Source: Gari tellinella
Lineage: Eukaryota; Mollusca; Bivalvia; Cardiida; Psammobiidae
Assembly: GCA_922989275.2 (NCBI GenBank)
Contig: OV277862.1
Span: 45,285,786-45,349,785, forward strand
Direction: 5' to 3'
Length of the DNA: 64,000 bases
In this document: piece after piece, positions 11,129 through 21,219 of the stretch
Numbering within the stretch: the stretch's first letter is position 1
Layout of the letters: each line of letters begins with the position of its first letter
The notes under the pieces: generated by a model
What the model saw: the letters and a program-made list of their open reading frames with translations, nothing else
What the model was told of the DNA's origin: nothing
Database searches by the model: none
Translations under genes and position numbers: made by a program

Positions 11129-12528
11129 TTTTTAGCTCACCTGAGCCAAAGGCTCAAGGTGAGCTATTGGGATGGCCCTTCGTCCGTCGTGTGTCGTGCG
11201 TCGTCGTTAACAATTGCTTCAAATGACATCTCCTCCTATACCGCCTGACAGAATTCAACCAAACTTTACAGAAATGTTCCTTGGGTCAAGCTCTTTCAAA
11301 TTTGTTCAAAGAATTAAAAACAATGTAGAACTCTGGTTGTCATGGCAACCAAAGTGAAAAAATAAGGAAATATTAAAAAATCTTCTTGTCGAAAACTGCA
11401 AGGGTCAGAGCTTAGATATTTTACACATAGCATCATCTACAGGTCCTAGTTTGTTCAAATTATGCCCCTTGGGTCAAATTTGGCCCCGCCCCGGGGGTCA
11501 CAGTTTTACATAGAGTTATATAGTGAAATTTTCAAACGTCTTCTTCTCTGGAACTAATGTGGCCAGAGCCTTGATATTTGGCATGGTTACACTTCTAGAT
11601 GTCCTATACCAAAATTGTTCAAATGGTTCTGGTCGGATGCATAACTAGGTCACAGAAGCTAAAAATATATATTTTCGATGAAAACTTAAAAAATCCTCTT
11701 CTCTGAAACTGCATGGGTCAGAGCTTAGATATTTGGCACATAGCATCGCCTACAGGTCCTCTATCAAGTTGGTTCAAATTATGCCCCTGGGGTTAAAATT
11801 GGCTCCGCCCCGGGGGTCAAAGTTTTACAGAGAGTTATTTAGCAAAATTTTCAAATGTCATCTTCTCTGAAACTAATATGGCCAGAGCTTTGATATTTGG
11901 CACGGTTACATTTCTAGATGTCCTATACCAAAATTGTTCAAATGGTTCTGGTCGGTTGCATAACTAGGTCACAGGAGCTAAAAATAGATTTTTTTCAATG
12001 AAACCTTAAAAAAATATTCTTCTCTGAAACTACAAGGGCCATAGCTTAGATATTTGACACATAGCATCACATACGGGTCCTCTATCAAGTTTTTTCAAAT
12101 TATGCCCCTTGGGTCAAAATTGGCCCCGCCCCGGGGGGTCAAAGTTTAACATAGAGTTATATAGTGAATTTTTCAAACGTCTTCTTCTCTGAAACTAATA
12201 TGGCCAGAGCTTTGATATTCAGCATGGTGACACTTCTAGCTATACTTTACCTATTTTGTTCAATTGGTTTCAGTCTGTTGTATATGTAGGTCACAGGAGT
12301 TAAAAATAGATTTGTTTTCAATGGAAACTTACAAAAATCTTCTTGTCTTAAACCCTTCTACCCTGATCTTAGATATTTGGCACATAGCATCATCTTCAGG
12401 TCCTCTTACAATTTTGTTCAAATTATGCCCCTCGGGTAAAAAATGACCCCTTCCTGGACATAAATAATTATCTCCATTTTGTCAGTTATTCTCAGGTGAG
12501 CAAATTATGCCCCATGGGGCTCTTGTTC
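11129..12528. mobile_element. T1 tandem-core element, copy 2 (uninterrupted)
   Basis: This is the same terminal hairpin, unit sequence and 3' end (caggtgagcaaattatgccc, ggctcttgtt) as copy 1, without the T2 insertion. It begins a few bases after copy 1 ends, so the two are arranged head to tail. Confidence 0.75.
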
Positions 12529-12532
12529 TATT

Positions 12533-12552
12533 TTGTGTGTGTGTGTGTGTCT
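12533..12552. repeat. (TG)n microsatellite
   Basis: A run of about nine TG dinucleotides is followed by T-rich sequence to about 12655. Open frames on both strands through it are low-complexity artefacts. Confidence 0.8.
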
Positions 12553-12649
12553 TTTTGTAGTTGTTTTGGGTAGTTATTTTTTTGTTTTTGGTGGGAAAGA
12601 TTTTTTCTTGTTTTTTTTCTATTGTTTGTTTTTGTCTTTTTTACCCTTT

Positions 12650-12885
12650 CACTGCCAATATGACGGAAATAGCCATCTTGCACTGTCGCTGCATTGTTAT
12701 AATATCGACTTATACTTGTCACTCTCGATCTTTAACTTTTAAAATTTCTGTTTTATGCATTTGGACTTAGGAAACATTGATATGACTGTCAAATGATTTG
12801 GATTATATTCAAACACCGCATTACGCAGCGTCTGATCAGGATCCAATATATTTACGGTCTTGGCAATGATAGGGTTTATCTTTTC
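12650..12885. repeat. Degenerate M8 element
   Basis: 'ccctttcactgccaatatga' on the left, a weakened module H (accgcattacgcagcgtctg) and 'ggcaatgatagggttt' on the right match the outline of M8. Positions 12886-13080 hold nothing I recognise. Confidence 0.5.
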
Positions 12886-13553
12886 ATTTTATTCATGATT
12901 CAAAGAAACCAGTGTATAATAAAACAAGATTTATAAAATATTTAATATATTTACGCAAAAATACATTATTTACAATAATTGCCAAGGGTTACATTCATTT
13001 ACTCATAGTTACTTTATTGGTTGAAGTTTAAGCGTACATAGGTCGCACCTTAATCCTTCTATCTCGATCCAATCATGCCAATAGAAAAAATATGGAGCGT
13101 CAGGGACTAGGGAAGGTCTGGGATACGTCGCGTCGAGCGAGGCTTGATCGCAAAAGAGGGAAGCTAGATCACACGGATCGAGCGAGGATTGAACAGTGGT
13201 CGAGCAGCACGACCATGCGCGCGATCAGTTCTCGCTCGAGTAGACTGAGCCTCGCTCACCCCCGCTCTAGTTTCGATCGTCTCTCGACCAATACATTCTT
13301 TCCTTGACCATGCTCGCTCTTTCGACGCTCTCCATGCGACTTTTAAATCGAGGCTCGGTTTTTTGACATGTCAAACAACCGAGCTACGATCTATTTTTCC
13401 AGGAGACCAATCCTCGACCATGTGCGACCACAGGAGACCAAGGTGCGACCAACCCTCGGTCAACCGTCGACTACGTGCGACCTGGGGCGACCAAGCCACG
13501 CTCTGAGATCGCAGCTCAGTCTTCCGGGAAGATTTCTTGGTGAAATGACCCCT

Positions 13554-14286
13554 TAAGACCTTTGTAGTATTCATAGGACCTATTCAGATAATAATGCGTA
13601 AAAATGAATGAGATGAAAAGCGACTCTGTATACTAGCTTATATGTAGATTTCGGGTTTGTTGTCCCCGAGTGCGCATGCTCGCTAAGTGTAAACAAACAG
13701 AGTATGACGTAGCACTGGAAAACAGAGTTGTCAGGATCAACATAATTGTTGACACTGACACTAATATTAATATTTCGAAACATTGTGAACTGATGACCAT
13801 AATGGCAAATTTATTCCTAATTACTAAATTTTCAAAGATAATGCTTTGTCTGGGCATCAACTTATAACAAATTCAATGTTTCCCTATATGTATATCCTTT
13901 TATCCTCTATGTGGTACGCTTCGACCAAAAATGGTATGTTTTGAATCGGTACGCTTTGACCATAACCCGCTTAACCCATTGCCCCATAGCTTGTTTTTAG
14001 TATCATGATACAGGGATAAAAGAAATGGAATTTGTCACTCGACCTCAAGTTAAAGTTTTGACCCCTTAGAGTTTGAGTTTGATGCTAACAAAAACTATAA
14101 AACTGGAATGACATTTAATTTCTATGGCAGCCCAGTTTTGTGACATTTTTGGGGTCCGGTAAGAGATATTTGCCCCCCTTTCCCAAGTAAATTTTTTTTA
14201 TTTTCCTAACATTTTGTAAAATACCACAGTGCTTAAAGATTTCTTTGCAAATTACATTAAAACTACTGTTTTTACATATTTTACAG
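13554..14286. other. No gene recognised; M4 end fragment
   Basis: 'taacccattgccccatagc' (13971-13991) is the left end of an M4 element without its core. Overlapping 60-75 codon frames at 13580-13867 on both strands have no domain support. This stretch precedes the exon at 14287 and would be intron. Confidence 0.45.
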
Positions 14287-14369
14287 ATTTTACGTCACTC
14301 TTGAGGTAGATGGTGAATCTACAACATACCTTGCAGATGCATCATTAGTGGAGATGATGAATTCAGAAG
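14287..14369 (+). CDS. Internal exon of an unrecognised plus-strand gene
   Basis: A canonical acceptor (tttttacatattttacag) precedes the exon and a good donor (cagaag|gtaaat) follows. Read with one leading base, 27 sense codons are open: FYVTLEVDGESTTYLADASL then VEMMNSE, leaving one base for the next codon. The alternating hydrophobic start suggests a beta strand leading into a helix. I do not recognise the protein. The next phase-compatible coding sequence is the microexon proposed at 15581. Upstream exons are probably outside the window or hidden beyond the transposon block. Confidence 0.55.
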
Positions 14370-14409
14370 GTAAATTAAGCATTAGATCTTTTCTAAAATG
14401 TTGTTATAA

Positions 14410-14705
14410 TGGGTTAAATCAGGGCTCCAGATAAGATGCAGTACTACGGTACCAGGGGTCGTGAGTTCGATCCCACGCCGGACGAGTGGTCTGACTAGGG
14501 GATATTTTCTGAGTCCCCGATGATGTACAGGAATGTCCTTGAGCAAGACATGTACCGCGAATTGCTCCTCTCCACCCAGGGGTTAACATGGGTACCTGTG
14601 AAGGGTCTGAATCGGTACTGCGGCTGCATTTGACTGCGCCATATGTTAGCAGTGCTCAATATTGTAGGCAAGATGGCTAAATGATCAGGGGAGTTAAATG
14701 TACAG
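14410..14705 (+). mobile_element. tRNA-derived SINE with V-domain-like core
   Basis: A B-box-like 'gtgagttcgatcccacgc' (14461 on) is followed at 14534 by 'tgtccttgagcaagacatgt', which resembles the conserved V domain of SINEs known from fish, cephalopods and bivalves. The A box is missing or mutated, so the copy is 5'-truncated. It lies in the intron of the gene ending at 19320. Assignment to a V-SINE rests on memory of the consensus. Confidence 0.55.
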
Positions 14706-14755
14706 TCGGTTGAGCGGTCATTCAGACTGAAAGTAGACTATAACTTGGTATATTA

Positions 14756-15570
14756 CTTTTTATGCCCCCGGCATCGACAGATGCGGAGGCATATAGTAAT
14801 CGTCCTGTCCGTCAGTCCGTCCGTCCGTCCGTGTGTCCGTAACAAGGTTAAGTAGAATTTACCGTTTCGTCTAGCATCAACACCGCTTACCCAAATGCTT
14901 GGATACTTATACAGTTGTTTCCTTGGACCATTCCCTATTCACCAATATCACCAAACTTTGATATTGACCTTGACCTTGACCTAATTTGGACTTAGAATAT
15001 TTTAATTAGGCTATTTCCTGGTTAACTAGAATTTACCGTTTCGTCTAGCATCAACACATCTGACTACAATGCTTTGATACTTATACAGTTGTTGCCTTTG
15101 ACCATTCCCTATCCACCAATATCACCAAACTTTGATATTGACCTTGACCTAATTTGGACTAAGAATATTTTAATTAGGCTATTTCCTGGTTAACTAGAAT
15201 TTACCGTTTCGTCTAGCATCAACACATCTGACTACAATGCTTTGATACTTATACAGTTGTTGCCTTTGACCATTCCCTATCCACCAATATCACAAAACTT
15301 TGATTTTGACCTTGACCTAATTTGGACATAGAATATTTTAAATAGGCTATTTCCTGGTTTACTAGATTTTACCGTTTCGTCTAGCATCAACACTGTTTAC
15401 TACAATGCTTCAATACTTATACAGTTATTGCCTTGGACCATTACCATCTCACCAATAATACCCAAGCTCAGTTTGACCTTGACCTAATTTGGACTTAGAA
15501 AAAATTCAGAATATATTGTCAAGGATGCCACTGGGGGCATAAGCGTTTATTGAACGCGCAGTCTTGTTTT
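14756..15570. mobile_element. T3 tandem-core element
   Basis: It opens 'ttatgcccccggcatcgaca' with inverted 'gatgcggaggcatatag', and closes 'actgggggcataagcg' plus 'gtcttgttttt'. Four units begin 'accgtttcgtctagcatcaa' at 14861, 15035, 15203 and 15371 (spacing 174, 168, 168), each with 'gaccttgacctaatttggac'. The architecture matches T1/T2 although the sequence differs. Confidence 0.7.
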
Positions 15571-15580
15571 TGTCCTGCAG

Positions 15581-15597
15581 GAGGAGTGGAAAATAAT
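15581..15597 (+). CDS. Possible 17-nt microexon
   Basis: A strong acceptor (gtttttgtcctgcag) is followed by 17 nt and a weak donor (aat|gtgtat). The length is exactly what is needed to bridge the phase-1 end of the 14287-14369 exon to the phase-0 start of the 19174 exon, adding residues GGVENN at the join. Part of the pyrimidine tract comes from the end of T3, so this could be a recent exonisation or a coincidence. Confidence 0.3.
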
Positions 15598-16089
15598 GTG
15601 TATGATCTATTAAATTGTCTTTTTCCCCCATAAATTAGCTTTGACATGTTTGATATTTTTTCATAAACCTTTTCTGTCGGTTAATCACGCTCAAATCGGG
15701 TGTTGACTTATCTAGGACCCCATCGTAACGTCTTGGCCAATTCCAAATTCTCTGAACAGGAGTATAGCAGAAACTTGTGAGGTGTTCCGACTGAGCCAAA
15801 ATGACCTAGGCCATGTGTAAAACACGGACCTTTCTTGCTACCAGCGGATACCGTAATAACGCCTACACTATATCAACAGCCACCATTAATGTATCAAATC
15901 TGAAGTAGTTTATATTGCTTATTTCATTTACACAAACTTAAAAAGTCTCTCGATTTCATACTGACCAATTATTAACGTTTTATCACAAGAATAACGTGAC
16001 CGGAATGGTCCGCCTTGAAGACACTTTAACCGCCATTTTGCGAAAATTACGTCCGATCTGTAAGAAGTTTTTTTTACACAAAAAGGAGT
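15598..16089. other. No feature recognised
   Basis: Intronic sequence of the gene ending at 19320. No palindrome, splice pair or open frame stands out. Confidence 0.4.
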
Positions 16090-16690
16090 AGTTTTCTGCC
16101 ATAATACTTTGCATAAACGTTACTCAGGTGTAGTAGATGTGCAAGACACATATTTCAGGTCTCTGTGACCTTGACCTTTGGCCTTGAAATTGGTCTTGAA
16201 ATTGGCAGTCAAAATCTTGTACTTTGAACAACTCCTTCAATTTCAACCTGATTCACTTGATATAAATGTTAGTTAGGAGTAGTATATGTGCAAGACACAA
16301 ATTTCAGGTCTCTGTGACCTTGCCCTTGACCTTTTCCCTTGAAATCAGTCTTGAAATTGGCAGGCAAAATCTTGTACTTTGAACTCCTCCTTCACTTTAA
16401 ACCTGATTCACTTGATACTTGGCATAAATGTTACTCGGGAGTAGTAGATGTGCAAGACACAAATTTCAAATATCTGTAACATTGACATTTGGCCTTGAAA
16501 TTGGTCTTAAAATTGGCAGGCATAATCTTGTACGGCGACTTCCTCCTTCACTTTCAACCGGATTTACTTGATACTTGGCATGAATGTTACTCAGAAGTTG
16601 CAGAGTGTCATATACCATTTTTAAATCATTTTGACCTTGGCTTACACCTTTGACCTTAGTGTAAAACCTTATTGAAAACGTCTGCAGAGT
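16090..16690. repeat. Tandem repeat, ~150-160 bp units
   Basis: 'gtgcaagacacaaatttcag' recurs at about 16139, 16289 and 16450, each followed by 'ctgtgaccttgaccttt' and 'cttgaaattggtcttgaaat'. Three to four units are present, without clear terminal hairpins. They resemble the cores of T1-T3. Confidence 0.65.
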
Positions 16691-16724
16691 GTGACAGAGT
16701 GCTTTATAGTGGGGTTATTTTTCA

Positions 16725-16895
16725 CCTTTAGTGATAGCCGTTCTAGTTTTGAAAATAGGTGACCACTTAAAGCAGGCTGAAACTAAGCAGAATGCGCCTT
16801 TAGGCACATTCTGCTTTACCTTCAACCTGCTTTAAGCAACGACCTTCTGGGATATAGAAATATATGTATTTCTTATATTGATACTGTATTCAGGA
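16725..16895. mobile_element. M4 MITE, partial ends
   Basis: The central hairpin (aaagcaggctgaaactaagc, agaatgcgcctttaggcac and complement) is intact at about 16768-16845. The outer TTAA ends are not recognisable. Confidence 0.65.
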
Positions 16896-16896
16896 C

Positions 16897-18124
16897 TTTT
16901 TAGCTCACCTGAGCTAGCTCAGAGTGAGCTTTTGCAATCCTTGAATGTCCGGCGTGCGGCGTCAACAATTTTAGTGTTTACACTCTAGAGGCCACAATAT
17001 TCATACAATCTTTCTCAAACTTGCTCAGATGATATATTGCCATAAGAGTTCGGACAAGTTCGATTATGGGTGAAATCGGACAAATTTGTCATGAGTTATC
17101 TACCTTTGAATTGCTGAAAATGCCATAGTTAACAGTGTTTACACTCTAGAGGCCACTACATTTATCCAATCTTTCTAAAACTTGCCCAGATTGTATATGA
17201 CTATAAGAGATTGAATGAGTTCGATTTTGGTTGAATTCGGATAAATAGATCAAGAGTTATATCTACCTTTGAACTGCTGAAAATGCCATATTTAACGATG
17301 TTTACATTCTAGAGTTCACAATTTTTATCCAATCTATCTCAAACTTGCTCAGATTGTATATGACTATAAGAGTACAAATGAGTTTGATTATAGTTGGAAT
17401 CAGACGAAAAGGTCAAGAGTTATATACCTTTGAATTGCTGAAAATGCCATATTTAAGGGTGTTTACACTCTAGAGGCCACAAATTTTATCCAATCTTTCT
17501 CAAACTTACTCAGATTGTATATTACCATAAGACTTCGGATGAGTTCAATTATGGTTGTAATCGGATTAATAGGTCAAGAGTTATCTACCTTTGAATTGCT
17601 GAAAATGATATATTTATAACAGTGTTTACGGTCTAGAGGGCACAATATTTATCCAAGCATTCTCAAACTTGCCCAGATTATATATGACCATAAGAGTTCG
17701 AGAAAGGGTGATTATGGTTAAAATCGGACAAATAGATCAAGAGTTATCTACCTTTGAATTGCTGAAAATGCCATATTTTACAGCATTTACACTCTTGCAA
17801 TTACAGTTTTCAATGGATTTTGATTATACTTGTACACAAATTATATAGCTATACGTTCTTGAAGGAGTGCAATTATTGTTGAAATCTAATCATTGTGGCA
17901 ATAGTTACCTGCCCTTGATATAGTTTGAAATGCTAGAAAAAGGCTTCATTTCAGTATTGTTTAGGCTCTAGTTATCTGCCTTTGATGTACTCTACTATAC
18001 TAGAGTAGTTCGACAAACTTAAATGGATTTAGAATAAAATGGGTGAAATTCAAAGGTAAAGCTATATATATCAGGCTTCATTATAAATGTTAAGCGATAT
18101 CAGGGCATTCAGGCCTTCTTGTTT
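16897..18124. mobile_element. T2-related tandem-core element
   Basis: It starts 'ttagctcacctgagctagct' with inverted 'cagagtgagc' and ends 'cattcaggccttcttgtttc'. Five ~160-bp units carry 'tttacactctagaggccac', 'caatctttctcaaacttg' and 'gaattgctgaaaatgccata'. The last ~300 bp are more divergent. Confidence 0.7.
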
Positions 18125-19173
18125 CTTTATTGGAAGAATAAAGTAAAGGCATTAAAAGGTGTATTTATCTTATTCAACACTGAATAACTGCCATATGAAA
18201 ATGATGCGTGCTATACTTCTAAAACTTGGCTCAAACCTTTATTTTATAGAAACAGGAACTTTGTGACATAGTTTCGATTCTGATCAAGTCTCAAGTTCAG
18301 TGGGGCCTGGTCTGGATCCTAGCTGTTTGCAAAAGTTTTTGATATTGGTATTTATTGCTGGAACCAGTAAACTAGGTTAACCCCAACCCTCCTAGCTCTA
18401 AAACTATCGCGGTCTGCTACTGTTCTAAAAATAGACTTTTCTAAATTTCTTTTCAAAACATGGTCAGTGTGTCCCACATTTTGGATTCTAATAAGACACC
18501 ACATTACCTGGCATCCCATTAGGATCGAAACTGTTTGCATAGGTTACTATGGTTACAAGGTGTGCATTCTAAGAAGAGCTAATCAGGTAAAAATGGTATT
18601 GATGATTTTTGCAAATTGTTATGAGTTGTCAAGTAACTCTTATCTTATCTACTGGTAGATGAAAAATGTGTGACAAATTGTACATGCACATCCCATGTCA
18701 GAGCTCCAGACAAGGGGAATATTTTGAAAACAATTTTTTATGCCTGCTCAAAAATATATGGTGTGACTACTCATTCTCGAAGAGACAATTTTATTGAGTA
18801 GTCAAAACAAAGTTAAACGTTAAGGAGGAAATGCTGAAACTATTTAGTTCAGTCACTCTTATCTGGAACCCACTGGTAGGCATCGAAAAGTAAATTTCAG
18901 ATATATAGAAGACTCTATCTTTTCAGACACCTTTTAAAAGTGCATATCAAAGTCAAAGTCAGGGCTCCAGATAAGGAGGAGTAAACTCCAGTTTTCAAAC
19001 ATTTTCTCCTTCATTTCTGCACTAAATCCCATGGTGTGACTAAAAAAGACACTTCTAATGAGTGACACTGTTGGGTTTAATGCAGAAATAAAGATTTATG
19101 TTTTTAAAATACTTCCCTTATCTGGAACTCTGAAAAGCTAATTTCACAAATTGCCTTCATTTATTTTTTATAG
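18125..19173. other. Intronic; decayed M-type hairpins only
   Basis: Remnants of module H occur near 18262-18330 (gatcctagctgtttgc) and 18480-18540 (tcgaaactgtttgc). The phrases 'gagctccagacaagggg' and 'gggctccagataaggagg' recur near 18700 and 18960. No gene recognised. Confidence 0.4.
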
Positions 19174-19320
19174 GAGCAGAAAGGAATGCGCAAAGAACTG
19201 GAGGATGAGGGCAAAGCTATAAAATCTCTTGAACACTTGCTGAAGAAGTTCCTCAAAACACAGCATCAGCAACAGACAACAAGTCAGGTTGACATGGAAA
19301 CAGAAGACAGTCACTCTTGA
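19174..19320 (+). CDS. Terminal exon of an unrecognised gene (48 codons plus stop)
   Basis: The acceptor tttattttttatag precedes phase-0 codons EQKGMRKELEDEGKAIKSLE then HLLKKFLKTQ and a Gln/Thr-rich end (HQQQTTSQ) closing in acidic METEDSHS and TGA at 19318. The first 30 residues are strongly charged with Leu at helical spacing, as in a coiled coil, and the tail looks disordered. The frame joins to the 14287 exon only through an additional exon of suitable phase. I do not recognise the protein and assign no function. Confidence 0.6.
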   Translation, partial: EQKGMRKELEDEGKAIKSLEHLLKKFLKTQHQQQTTSQVDMETEDSHS

Positions 19321-19730
19321 TGGCATGACGACAGTATATAGGTGTAATAGCTAGACACTTGTTTGTATATGAGGAAAAGAAAGGAACTGAAGTTTTTTTT
19401 CCACCAAATTCCCGAATCACTTTCGTAAGACTGTCGTGATAATGGGATGTGTAGTATTTATTACAGTCAAACCTCTGAATATCGAATGCCTCTGGACTGA
19501 GAAAAAAATACCGGATTAGATAGGTTACCGGTACCCGAATCAATGACATTCGTAAGCTGTCGTGATAATGGGATGTGTAGTATTTATTACGTAAAACCTG
19601 AAACTCGAATGCTTCTGAACTGAGAAATAAGATTGGGTTATATAGGTTTCTGGACTGAGGAAGTTTAGCAGCCACTTGGAAGGAGTTAAATCGTCAATTA
19701 TATGACCCTTTCCTTCACATAAGAGCGCTT
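19321..19730 (+). other. 3' UTR region with an internal direct repeat
   Basis: After the stop, 'ctgtcgtgataatgggatgt' plus 'gtagtatttattac' occurs twice (about 19431-19465 and 19557-19591), with related flanks ('cccgaatcactttcgtaag' / 'cccgaatcaatgacattcg'). The open frame on the opposite strand across it follows from this duplication. Confidence 0.5.
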
Positions 19731-19930
19731 TAACCCATTACCCCATAGCCTGATTCTATTTTTGAAAATTTGTGAAAAAAAAAATTCAGTAATGTGTTGA
19801 AATTAAGTTTCAGCTTAAAGCAAGATGAATGTAAAGCATGCTGCTTTACTTACAACTAGCTTTATGTGGTCACCTGTTTTCAAAACTACAAAATGTGCTG
19901 CCATGCTAGCCATTAACCTATGGCAGAAGA
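19731..19930. mobile_element. M4 MITE, degenerate
   Basis: It begins 'taacccattaccccatagcc', contains 'aaagcaagatgaatgtaaag' with an inverted partner, and ends near 'acaaaatgtgctgccatg'. Positions 19931-20285 hold nothing I recognise. Confidence 0.55.
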
Positions 19931-20285
19931 CTATTGAAGCATTTGCGTGTTTACAAGTTTTATTGATCTTATAATATCTATTACTTTACATGTTTTATTG
20001 GCTGACTCAATACACTAGTTTCATGTAGAAATATTACTTTATTAAAATTTTGAGAAGACATATGATCTTGTTGTTCAGTAATGCCAATATGCGTTTTCCC
20101 TGTATGAGTTGAAAAAAGCATGTTTATGCCACGCTACAAAGTAGTGCATGGCATATAGTGTTACCCATATTTGTACATCTGAAGCTTTAAAAAGAGGATT
20201 TCACTTTAGCTCTGTTGTTGACGTTGACATGATACATTGCAGCTTAGTTCAGGATGATTTTATCCCTTTGACCTTCACTAGCTTT

Positions 20286-21219
20286 GTTTTAGCTCACCTG
20301 AGCACGAAGTGCTCATGGTGAGCTATTGTGACCGTGCTGTGTCCGGAGTCGTCGTCCGTAAACTTTTCCTTGTGAACACTCTAGAGGCCACAATTTTGGG
20401 CCAAACTTCATCAAACTTGCTCCAAATGTTGGTCCTGACAAAATCTAGGTCAAGTTTGAAAGTGGGTCTTGTGGGATCAATAAATAGGTCACTAGGTCAA
20501 ATCATTGAAAAACTTGTGAACACTCTAGAGACCACAATTTTAGGTCAAACTTCATCAAACTTGCTCCAAATGTTGTTCTTGACAAAATCTAGGTCAAGTT
20601 CGAAAGTGGGTCAAAATGTAGGTCACTATGTCTAATCATAGCAAACCCTTGTGAACACTTTAGAGACCACACTTGTAGACCAATCTTCAACACACTTGCT
20701 TCAAATGTTGTTCTTGATAAAATCTAGGTAAAGTTTAAAAGTGGGTCATGTGGGGTCAAAAAGAAGCTCACTAGGTCAAATCATAGAAAAACCTTATGAA
20801 CACTCTAGAGACCACAATTTTTGGTTCGAAAATGGGTCATAAGGGATTAAAAAGTAGGTCACTAGGTCAAATCTTAAAAATAAAATTGTGAACACTGTAG
20901 AGCCACACTTTTGGGCAAATCTTCACTAAACTTGCTCCGAATGTTGTTCTTGACAAAATCTAGGTAAAGTTCGAAAGTGGGTCATGTGAGGTCAAAAAGT
21001 AGGTCATTAGGTCAAATCATAGCCAAACCTTGTGAACATTCTAGATGCCACAGTGTTTACACTCTAGCGTCTAGAATCAGTGAAAATATGACAAACTATA
21101 TATTTATATATGACTTTAAGTCTTCAGATGATTTGGGTTATGGGCGAAATCCAAATATAAAACTATTTAGTTCATTTTACTCAGGGGAGGGATAAAGGGT
21201 CATCATGACCCTCTTGTTC
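20286..21219. mobile_element. T2 tandem-core element
   Basis: It starts 'ttagctcacctgagcacgaa' with complement 'gtgctcatggtgagc' and ends 'gggtcatcatgaccctcttg'. About five ~145-bp units contain 'gtgaacactctagaggccac', 'cttcatcaaacttgctcc' and 'aaaatctaggtcaagtt'. Open frames across it are repeat-driven. Confidence 0.7.

Larger units (their letters stand above)
8158..13553. mobile_element. Candidate 5.4-kb TIR element with CGACC-rich subterminal regions
   Basis: Inverted termini GGGGTCATTTCACC (left) and GGTGAAATGACCCC (right) bound the stretch. The next ~400-650 bp inside each end are unlike the rest of the window: GC-richer and full of short words such as cgacc, cgatc, gctctac and gcgcgac (8200-8700 and 13090-13540). 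Both sides also share 'gatcgcagctc' near the termini. No target-site duplication was found and no transposase is encoded. The interior is occupied by later insertions. Confidence 0.55.

Noticed and set aside
19253..19675. 140-codon minus-strand frame
   Set aside because: It overlaps the terminal exon at 19174-19320 in antisense and a direct duplication in the 3' UTR that repeats the same peptide; no domain seen.
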